The translations under genes and the position numbers were made by a program. 43,584 bases of DNA from Candidatus Zhuqueibacterota bacterium (GTDB lineage Bacteria > Zhuqueibacterota > Zhuqueibacteria > Thermofontimicrobiales > Sulfurfontimicrobiaceae), in NCBI GenBank assembly GCA_016927835.1, contig JAFGMA010000161.1, positions 1-43,584 on the forward strand, read 5' to 3'. The notes under the pieces were generated by a model. It saw nothing but the letters and a program-made list of their open reading frames with translations, was not told the DNA's origin and ran no database searches. Below are positions 25,013-32,272 of the stretch, one piece after another; the first letter of the stretch is position 1; each line of letters opens with the position of its first letter.

Positions 25013-28000
25013 TCAAAGCTGTTTTGCCAAAACGACCACCTGGCGAATCGTTTTCAGGATGCCCGAACTATCATCCAATGCTTCCATGAAAACAACGTAC
25101 ATACCCATCCGCGCGAATTGACCATCGTCAGTGCGCCCGTCCCAGATAACACTCCCGGTGGCGCTGCTGGCTTCATTGTTCCTGAGCGTTTTGATGAGCC
25201 TTCCGCGCACATCGAATATTTTCAGTGTGATTCGCGCGGTTTTCACCGGCAATTGATAATAAATTCCTGCGACATCATCAATGCCGTCGTGATTGGGCGA
25301 AAACGGATTGGGTGAAATCGACATCTCGCTCGTTGTTGGGATCGAAGGCAGATAAATGCTATTCACAGTGCCAGGTGTCCCGCCCTGGCTCGCAACGCTG
25401 GAACCCCAATTTGACGGCTCCAAACCGGAAATGTCGGGATTCATCCGCTCCAGCGAAACGCCGCTGGCACCGCCCATTGAATTACTATACCCGATACTGT
25501 CGATCTTTGTTCCGGTCAAATCCATCAGCACCACCGATTCGATATCATTGTTGAAACTCGGTAATGCCCGCTCCGGAATGAGAATGTCGGATGCTGAGAC
25601 CGGGTAAAGGTCTAGCAAGGTCGAATCGCCGGCAATGACCAGATATCCCTCTGGCGCAAGCTCCCTTGACTCAGAAATCAACCTGACCGCCTGCTCCGTA
25701 TTCGCATCCGAAAGCTCCCATTCGGCGATATCGATAACCTGTTCCGATTTATTATACACTTCGATCCATTCACAAAAATCATTCAAAGGCGAATACATGA
25801 TTTCATTGATGATCAGCGTTTCTGCGGGAAATCCCACCCGGAGCGTTTTGAAAATCCGGTTATTCGATGGCTGTAAATCGCCTTCGCAGATAACTTCAAC
25901 CAGAATATTTCTGATCCCGGAATGCTGCGGAAACCAAACCGCTTCGATTGACAGAACCGAATCAGGGGGCAGGATGGTTTTTATTTCGAATTCCGCTGTG
26001 TAGTTTTCGGCGCTGGAATCGAAACGCGCATTGTCATATAATCGAAGTTTCAATCCCGGCACAGACGTCAAGCCCGGATTGCTCACATCGAGCCATAAGG
26101 TGTCGGCTGCGCCATACGCTGCCTGCTCAGGGCAAAATTCCAACGATGCTGCCAAAATCGCCAAATCGAGTTCAGCGGGATATATGCTGTTTTTCCTGCC
26201 CGGTGTTGCACCCGCTTCATCCAGGCTCAACTGCCAATTGGTGCTGTCGTTTGAATCGCGCTCTGGTAACATCCGTTCGAGTGATACGCCGATCACAGAG
26301 CCCCAGGTTGACGAATAGGCGACGCTATCGATGACGTGTCCGGTTAAATCGAGGATGAGCGCGGCATCTTCATCGTTATTCAGGGTCGGGAAGGATGACG
26401 CTGGCACAAATACGGGAGCGTTCGCCAGCGCGTATGTCTCCGCCAGGCTCGAATCGGAGGCGACGATCGCATAGCCGCCCGGCGCGATCGAATGCGTTGA
26501 TTTCGCAAACAGCGTTCCGTTCGCAAGGCTGGCATCGGCGAAGCGCCAATTCAGGACATCGATATGGCGGGTAGTGGGATTGTACAACTCAATCCATTCC
26601 GGTGCGCCGCTACGCGGGCGTACCATCATTTCATTTATAATAAGCGACTGCGCATCGAAGTGCACCGGGAATTCATAGTTGAGATTATTATTTGACGTAT
26701 CCTGATCTCCGCCGGCGCTCAATCGAAAAGAAACGCTTCGTTGCCCCGGGGAGACGTTCATCCAAAACAGCCGGGCGGTTTGCGCTGTCTCCGACGGGAA
26801 AGTGCCGTACCAATCGAACGAATCGATTTTTTCGTACCGTTGACCCGCCGAATCCGCAAACAGATCGATGTGAAATTGCTGCACCGTCCTGGTTCCTTTG
26901 TTCTGCACCGTGATTGACAGTTGCACATTGTCTCCTGCGCCCGGCAGCGGCGGATCGAGGTCTACCGCACCCGATTTAAATGCAAGATCGATTTCCAGCG
27001 GAAAGATGCTGTTTTCTACGCCGGGTGTACCGCCATCGGGATTAATTGACGATCCCCAATTTTCAGCAGTCAACGAGGCGGCTTCGGTGCGTTTGCGCTC
27101 GAGAGAAATGCCCAATTCGCCTCCCCAGGCGGAAAAATAATAAACGCTATCACTGGTACGACCTGTCGCGCTGCGGATGACCACCGCATCCTTATCGTTA
27201 TTGAGCGCCGGGAAACCACCCCGCGGCACCAAAATCGAGCAATCGATTCCCGGAAAAGCTGCGGTAACCGTTTCATCTTCGCTGATAATAGCGTACGTCC
27301 CGGGATCAAGCAGTGTGGATTGACTCGCCACCTCCACCGCCGCGTAGGCTCTCGAATCGGAAAACGACCATCCCGCCAGATCGAAACTCGTTTCGCCGCG
27401 GTTGAAGACTTCGATCCATTCCGGTTCCCCGGCGTCGGGTCGATACATGATTTCGGTTATGATGATATCAAGCGTTGCATAATCAACGATTATTTCGGCT
27501 TTTGCGAAATTATTGGCAGGATTTTCATCTTCGTCACATCGAGCTTCCACCAGCAGCAGGTGCTTTCCCGCCGCTTCAGCCTTCCATAGTTGAAAAACTT
27601 CCGCAGAATCACCCGCAACCAATTCCTCGGCGAAGGCTTGTTCTCCGATGAGTTCATCTTGTTCCGGCGACACATCGCCGTTTGTATCGACATAAAAAAG
27701 CACGGCATACCGGGCAATCGATTTTTCGCCTTCATTTCGAAGTTTCACCGAGATGAGAATTTCATCGCCGGCAACAGGGGAAAGGGGTGAAAATGCCACT
27801 GCCCCGGGACCGAATCCCAGGTCAATATGTGACCGGGCGCGGCTGTTTTCAAATCCCGGCGTACCCGATACCTCGATGCTGTTTGCCCAGTTTGAGGGAT
27901 AATTTGGACCCGCGAGATCGATTTTTTCGTCCGAGTGTCCGGGTGTGTTATCGAGGGAATAGGTATATTGAGAGACGGTATCGCCAGCGGCATCGATCAG

Positions 28001-28393
28001 ATAAATTGTTTCGGCTGCTGAATTTGAAAGACCGCCGCTTCCGAATGCGTTATCCGAGATGGTTAATCGCAGCACATTCGGCGGAATCAATGCATTATAG
28101 CTGGTGGAATTTTCCGCGTACCCGGCATCGAGAATGATAGCAAATTCGCCGGGCAAAAGCACACTCTCCTGACCGCAGACGAGTTGGTCGATTCCGGTTC
28201 CGTCGCTGAGTTGCCAGCCTTCCAGAGCGACTTCATTTTCGCCGTAATTGTAAATCTCAATGAATTCATCGTAATATTCGCTGCCCGCCGGATCGAACAT
28301 CACTTCAGAAATGGTGAGTGCATTCCGGGCGCTGCCCGTTGCCGCCCAAATGCTCAGAAGACTAAAGAGAATCAAAACGCGATGAGATTTCAT
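25013..28393 (-). CDS. Large secreted lamin-tail-domain repeat protein with C-terminal FlgD-like Ig domain
   Basis: 1,126 residues; start ATG 28393, with a weak GGAA-type box. A signal peptide covers about 1-22. Four lamin-tail domains follow at about 25, 308, 583 and 860, each with the signature IINEIMY-type strand, EWIE(V/L)YN and a W-(R/E/Q/S)-(L/F)-(S/A)-D turn. They alternate with CARDB-like beta domains opening DL(A/G)F-type (about 190, 468 and 743), a repeat of about 275 residues. From about 1025 a terminal domain has SPNPFSPNHDGIDD and KIFDVRGRLIKTL, the FlgD-like Ig type linked to type IX-style secretion. The four copies differ clearly, so duplication is old. Likely a surface adhesin or envelope scaffold, often seen near hydrolases in FCB bacteria. 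The GTPase gene ends 40 bp upstream, so the two may be co-transcribed. Confidence 0.88.
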   Translation of the reverse strand: MKSHRVLILFSLLSIWAATGSARNALTISEVMFDPAGSEYYDEFIEIYNYGENEVALEGWQLSDGTGIDQLVCGQESVLLPGEFAIILDAGYAENSTSYNALIPPNVLRLTISDNAFGSGGLSNSAAETIYLIDAAGDTVSQYTYSLDNTPGHSDEKIDLAGPNYPSNWANSIEVSGTPGFENSRARSHIDLGFGPGAVAFSPLSPVAGDEILISVKLRNEGEKSIARYAVLFYVDTNGDVSPEQDELIGEQAFAEELVAGDSAEVFQLWKAEAAGKHLLLVEARCDEDENPANNFAKAEIIVDYATLDIIITEIMYRPDAGEPEWIEVFNRGETSFDLAGWSFSDSRAYAAVEVASQSTLLDPGTYAIISEDETVTAAFPGIDCSILVPRGGFPALNNDKDAVVIRSATGRTSDSVYYFSAWGGELGISLERKRTEAASLTAENWGSSINPDGGTPGVENSIFPLEIDLAFKSGAVDLDPPLPGAGDNVQLSITVQNKGTRTVQQFHIDLFADSAGQRYEKIDSFDWYGTFPSETAQTARLFWMNVSPGQRSVSFRLSAGGDQDTSNNNLNYEFPVHFDAQSLIINEMMVRPRSGAPEWIELYNPTTRHIDVLNWRFADASLANGTLFAKSTHSIAPGGYAIVASDSSLAETYALANAPVFVPASSFPTLNNDEDAALILDLTGHVIDSVAYSSTWGSVIGVSLERMLPERDSNDSTNWQLSLDEAGATPGRKNSIYPAELDLAILAASLEFCPEQAAYGAADTLWLDVSNPGLTSVPGLKLRLYDNARFDSSAENYTAEFEIKTILPPDSVLSIEAVWFPQHSGIRNILVEVICEGDLQPSNNRIFKTLRVGFPAETLIINEIMYSPLNDFCEWIEVYNKSEQVIDIAEWELSDANTEQAVRLISESRELAPEGYLVIAGDSTLLDLYPVSASDILIPERALPSFNNDIESVVLMDLTGTKIDSIGYSNSMGGASGVSLERMNPDISGLEPSNWGSSVASQGGTPGTVNSIYLPSIPTTSEMSISPNPFSPNHDGIDDVAGIYYQLPVKTARITLKIFDVRGRLIKTLRNNEASSATGSVIWDGRTDDGQFARMGMYVVFMEALDDSSGILKTIRQVVVLAKQL

Positions 28394-28433
28394 TTTCAAA
28401 TTTTCCAAATAGCGAGGTAACGTAATTTGCAGT

Positions 28434-30098
28434 TTACAGTTTAGCCAAAAAATCGACATCGGCTTCGATGCGCTGCAGCCGTTTCTGCATCGGTTCCTGA
28501 AAGTGGTATTGCGCCAGATTTGCGAGTATCTGCTGAAAACTGAGAGCCATACGTTTCAATAGCCTATAGCGTTTTATGCGAAACCATAACCTGATGAATC
28601 CCTGGTGCAACAATACCAGACTCAGGATAAACACGATGAGGTGAAACAGCAGCAAGTCGCTCGATGGAATATTGCCCGCAACATATTGACTGAATAGTTT
28701 AAACAGCGCATAAATCAGGATCGCCCAGGGAAGCAAATTGCCCAGAATATTTCGAATGAAAATGAGCCTGTTCCGGCGTTTCGGTTGCGAATGGCAATCG
28801 TATTTCTCGAAGAACCGGAGGCTTCCCCGCCGCAGTTCCTCAAACACGATCGAGTTGAATTTGGAAATATCGAAATCGATCCCGGATTCAGCGCCAGCCT
28901 CCGTCTCCCCGAAAAATTGCAGTGAAAGCGCCCGTGTTTCAACGGTAAATTTGTTAAAGGCTTCGACGACCGGATCGTGTTTTGCCGAACCGAGTGCGTT
29001 TTTCATTTTGACCAGGATGTCATCCACCGAATGCGTTGCCGCGCTCAGATAATGCGGTGAAAAAACTGATTTGAATTTATCGATAACGGCAAAATAAACA
29101 CCGAGTACCCAACGAAATGAGAGCAAATAGCAGCTTTCGAAATAACGCCCCAGGATATCCCGGTGAAATTGCGAGAGCAGATCCATATAAAACCGGCTCA
29201 TTTCTCGTGAGAAGTGCTGATAGGTTTGCTGATATTCAGCTTTGATCCGCTGCAAATTTGACCTCGTATCTTCCGGCATGACGCTTTTAAGTTCGCCGAT
29301 GAAGTGGTTGATCGAATGCTTGAGATTGATTTTTTTGATTTCATGAATTCTTTTTTCAGAAAGCTTATTGCGGATGATTTCTTCCAGTCGGTTGAATTCA
29401 TTTCGAATGGTCATTTTACCGAATTTGAATTCAGACGTGTCAAATTTCCCGGTTGAAATTTTCAGGATGAGTGGTTTGCTAATCCCGATGGTTTCGAGTT
29501 GCTGGGTAAAATCCGCAAGCACCGAATCGGATAATCCCAGGTCGATCTTGTTGAATAAAAATATGAAATGCCGCCTGTCAACGATCGATTTGAGGATATC
29601 GAACAACGACTGATTTTTATATTTTTCAGGAGTTACGATGCAAAGAACCAGATCGGAGCCTTCCAGTATTTTCTGTGTCCGTTTGCGGTGGCTGCTGATG
29701 ATACTGTCAATGTCAGGGGTATCCACGAGTATTTTATGCTTTAGCTCCGGTATTTCGTGGATCACGGTGCGATCATCAGCGGCGAGGATATGCTCGATTA
29801 CGGATGTGGTGGTTTCGAGATGATAATAAAAGACACCATTTTGCGTGAGGGGTCGAATGATGGATGACGCTGAAATTTCGCCTCTGGCAAGCGCATTGAT
29901 GAGTGTTGATTTGCCGACACCGGTGCCTCCCAGAAGCGCGATGATAATACTATGTTCCAGATGCTCGATTGAAAACCGCAGGTTCTGGATGCGTCTTAAA
30001 AAATGATCACGACGTGCTACCAGTTCCTTGAAACTGCTACTGGAATTGATGAAATCGGAAATGTCAGGAATTTGATGGTAAAATGTATTTTCATCCAT
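28434..30098 (-). CDS. Dynamin-like/Era-type GTPase with C-terminal membrane segments
   Basis: 554 residues from ATG 30098; the open frame extends to 30140 but that extension is poor. G1 is GGTGVGKST at about 57-65, G3 DTPDID at about 126-131 and G4 NKID at about 183-186. G5 is unclear. A long helical region with RIKAEYQQTYQHFSREM and a GED-like middle follows, and two hydrophobic segments at about 460-520 would fix it in the inner membrane (NLLPWAILIYALF, LIVFILSLVLLHQG). A bacterial dynamin-like or 50S-binding-type GTPase role in membrane shape or stress is the general family expectation. It is divergent from the sigma-54 activator gene across a promoter region of about 500 bp. Confidence 0.8.
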   Translation of the reverse strand: MDENTFYHQIPDISDFINSSSSFKELVARRDHFLRRIQNLRFSIEHLEHSIIIALLGGTGVGKSTLINALARGEISASSIIRPLTQNGVFYYHLETTTSVIEHILAADDRTVIHEIPELKHKILVDTPDIDSIISSHRKRTQKILEGSDLVLCIVTPEKYKNQSLFDILKSIVDRRHFIFLFNKIDLGLSDSVLADFTQQLETIGISKPLILKISTGKFDTSEFKFGKMTIRNEFNRLEEIIRNKLSEKRIHEIKKINLKHSINHFIGELKSVMPEDTRSNLQRIKAEYQQTYQHFSREMSRFYMDLLSQFHRDILGRYFESCYLLSFRWVLGVYFAVIDKFKSVFSPHYLSAATHSVDDILVKMKNALGSAKHDPVVEAFNKFTVETRALSLQFFGETEAGAESGIDFDISKFNSIVFEELRRGSLRFFEKYDCHSQPKRRNRLIFIRNILGNLLPWAILIYALFKLFSQYVAGNIPSSDLLLFHLIVFILSLVLLHQGFIRLWFRIKRYRLLKRMALSFQQILANLAQYHFQEPMQKRLQRIEADVDFLAKL

Positions 30099-30310
30099 AA
30101 GCTTGGGTTGGTTAATTGATGACGTTACGGGCGAAAACATATTCGGAATCGGTTTTCAAAAAGCCATTGATAATATACCAACTTATCACATCGATGTCAA
30201 TAGTTATTTCCGCTATCGCCGGCGTAAGCTTTGCCCACACTGTTCCCGAAGGCACGAATCGGCATCCCTAAAGAAAGGAAACATTTTTTCGACAATTCGA
30301 AATTCTTCTC

Positions 30311-30338
30311 TTGACATTCACTTTCCTTTTATTATCTA
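30311..30338 (+). promoter_or_regulatory. Possible upstream promoter P1
   Basis: TTGACA at 30311-30316, then a 16-base spacer and TATCTA at 30333-30338. The -35 box and the next five bases (TTGACATTCAC) are identical to those of the stronger promoter at 30460. The -10 is poor. Confidence 0.4.
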
Positions 30339-30381
30339 GTAAATTATCATATTTTCAGCTTCAGAAAAATTAACCAGTCCG

Positions 30382-30410
30382 CCTTTCAAAGGTTTCAAAC
30401 TTTTGAAAGG
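30382..30410 (+). terminator. Hairpin between two promoters, possible terminator
   Basis: Perfect nine-base stem CCTTTCAAA/TTTGAAAGG with an 11-base loop, followed by TTATTTCTCT. It lies about 65 bases downstream of P1's expected start and 50 bases upstream of P2. It also resembles the hairpin at 2507-2532, so it may be a dispersed repeat. Confidence 0.45.
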
Positions 30411-30459
30411 TTATTTCTCTTCCTGCGACCGCGCAATTGCCCATCCCCGAAGAAACTGC

Positions 30460-30488
30460 TTGACATTCACCAAATAAATATTTATAAT
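30460..30488 (+). promoter_or_regulatory. Consensus sigma-70 promoter P2 of the sigma-54 activator gene
   Basis: TTGACA at 30460-30465, exactly 17 bases, then TATAAT at 30483-30488. Both boxes are perfect. Transcription would start near 30495, leaving an untranslated leader of about 100 bases before the ATG at 30595. Confidence 0.8.
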
Positions 30489-30594
30489 TTTTATATCTAA
30501 AAATTTCATAAGCATAACATCATCATCCTGATTCCGTTCCGCGGGTGCAAACCAGGGGGAGAATTGTGTCATCGCTAACAAGGATCTGTGATAA

Positions 30595-31992
30595 ATGAAG
30601 AACTTGATCGATTTGCTGGACGAAAACAACTTTCTCAGGCTATTGTTCGAATCGATTCCGCTGGGCGTGATGTTGATACGATCCGATCAGCGCATTCTGG
30701 CGGTGAATGACTTCATGAAACAGTCATTCGGCATTTCCGAAGCCCAACTGGTTGACACGCGAATGGGCAATGCGGTGCAATGCGTGCAAGCCAATAGAAC
30801 CTCCGGCGTGTGCGGCGGCGGTGCAGCCTGTCGCAAATGCCAGGTGATGAATCCGGCACTCGCGGCGCTCAGGGGCAACAAAACCTGGCGCAGTAAAGCC
30901 GAATTTCAGATGCTGGCGAACGGAGCCGTCCAGACTAAAGATGTGCTGGTCACCGCAGTTCCCATCGAATTCGAGCACCGGCACTATGCGATGGTGCTGC
31001 TCGAAGATATCACCGAATTATCCACATTGCGGCGTCAGATCACGGCGCAGCAACGCACCGGCGGATTTATCGGGCAGGACCCGAAAGTCATTGCATTGCG
31101 GGAAAAGATCAAAGTACTCGCCGATGTGGATATGCCTGTTTTGATTCAGGGCGAAAGCGGAACGGGCAAGGAGCTTGTTGCCAAAGCGATTCACGAACAG
31201 GGCTCCCGCGCAAACAAACCATTCATTGCCGTAAACTGCGGCGCGCTGCCCGAAACGCTTTTAGAGAGCGAACTGTTCGGGCACGTCAAAGGGGCGTTCA
31301 CGGGAGCGATTCGCGATAAAAAAGGACGCTTCGAGCTCGCAGATGAAGGAACGATTTTTCTCGATGAAATCGGTGATATTTCTCCCACAATGCAGGTTAA
31401 ATTGCTGCGCGTATTGCAGGAAGGAACTTTTGAACCGGTTGGCGGCGAAAAGACGATTACGGTCGATGTGCGCCTCATTAGCGCCACCAACCGCAATATC
31501 AAAAAGCAGATTGAAGCCGGCGAATTTCGTGAAGACCTGTTTTACAGAATCTGCGTGGTGCCGGTATTCATCCCCCCGTTGCGGGAACGACCCACGGACA
31601 TCCTGCTGCTTGCCGAACATATCCTGAATGCAACCGCCATCGGCGCCGGGAAGAAAGCGACCCATTTTTCGCCGGATGCCCTGGATCGGCTTGCATCCCA
31701 CGATTGGCCCGGCAATGTGCGCGAACTGCAAAATGCCATTCAATATGCGTTGGTGCACTGCAACAACGAAACAATCGACGTCGAACATCTGCCACCCACG
31801 ATTAATCCAAAGCCGACATCGGAAAAAAAATCGAACCGGAAACCGCGAAAACGAAAACTCAATCTCGCGATGGTGAAGAATGCCCTGCACCAGGCGAATG
31901 GCAACCGCGTGAAGGCAGCAGAAATTCTGGGCGTTTCCCGGGCAACGTTATATCGCTTTTTTGAAAGCATTGATTCGGATTTTCCGGAGTAG
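30595..31992 (+). CDS. Sigma-54-dependent transcriptional activator with cysteine-rich PAS domain
   Basis: 465 residues; AAGGA lies about 11 bases upstream of the ATG. The N-terminal PAS-type sensor (about 10-140) carries four cysteines, C63, C73, C79 and C82, in an arrangement (C-x9-C-x5-C-x2-C) seen in a class of sigma-54 activators and suggesting a metal, iron-sulfur or redox sensor. The AAA+ core has GESGTGKE at 186-193, the sigma-54 contact loop GAFTGA at 233-238 and LDEIGD at 256-261. A basic linker precedes a Fis-type helix-turn-helix at about 438-458. There is no receiver domain, so it is probably controlled directly by the PAS signal. Its own gene has a perfect sigma-70 promoter. The next gene, 280 bp downstream, encodes the CHAT protein; I saw no convincing -24/-12 site in between. 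Confidence 0.93.
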   Translation: MKNLIDLLDENNFLRLLFESIPLGVMLIRSDQRILAVNDFMKQSFGISEAQLVDTRMGNAVQCVQANRTSGVCGGGAACRKCQVMNPALAALRGNKTWRSKAEFQMLANGAVQTKDVLVTAVPIEFEHRHYAMVLLEDITELSTLRRQITAQQRTGGFIGQDPKVIALREKIKVLADVDMPVLIQGESGTGKELVAKAIHEQGSRANKPFIAVNCGALPETLLESELFGHVKGAFTGAIRDKKGRFELADEGTIFLDEIGDISPTMQVKLLRVLQEGTFEPVGGEKTITVDVRLISATNRNIKKQIEAGEFREDLFYRICVVPVFIPPLRERPTDILLLAEHILNATAIGAGKKATHFSPDALDRLASHDWPGNVRELQNAIQYALVHCNNETIDVEHLPPTINPKPTSEKKSNRKPRKRKLNLAMVKNALHQANGNRVKAAEILGVSRATLYRFFESIDSDFPE

Positions 31993-32141
31993 GGGAGAGC
32001 GCTCCTCATCCGGCAGGTTTCATGGCTTCAGGCGGCGTTGTGTGGCATTATTTTTATGGATCGGGACAATTGGCCAGAAAAGACAACCTTTGAGTCCTTT
32101 GTGCCTTCTTCGGGCGCTTTGTGGTGAAGGCTTTTATTACA

Positions 32142-32172
32142 TGCAAAGCGCACGCTACCCATTCGCTTTGCA
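32142..32172. repeat. Hairpin TGCAAAGCG/CGCTTTGCA
   Basis: A perfect nine-base stem with a 13-base loop, in the 280-bp gap between the sigma-54 activator and the CHAT gene. No T run follows, so termination is uncertain. It could be an operator or an mRNA structure. Confidence 0.45.
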
Positions 32173-32272
32173 GCTTTCCCGATCAAACAGGATGCCCGGC
32201 ACAGGCTATGGACACCGGCTTAAAAGAAGGTCCATCAGACTTTTGTCATAACATTCAGTCGGAGGACAACCA

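Larger units (their letters stand above)
30099..30594. other. 496-bp divergent promoter region
   Basis: No gene seen. It holds two TTGACATTCAC promoters (30311 and 30460) and a hairpin at 30382-30410, described separately. The part next to the GTPase gene (30099-30300) shows no recognisable promoter boxes. Confidence 0.6.

Noticed and set aside
32043..32058. Sigma-54-type promoter (TGGCAT...) before the CHAT gene
   Set aside because: The -24 element is partly right but the -12 GC is missing at the required spacing.
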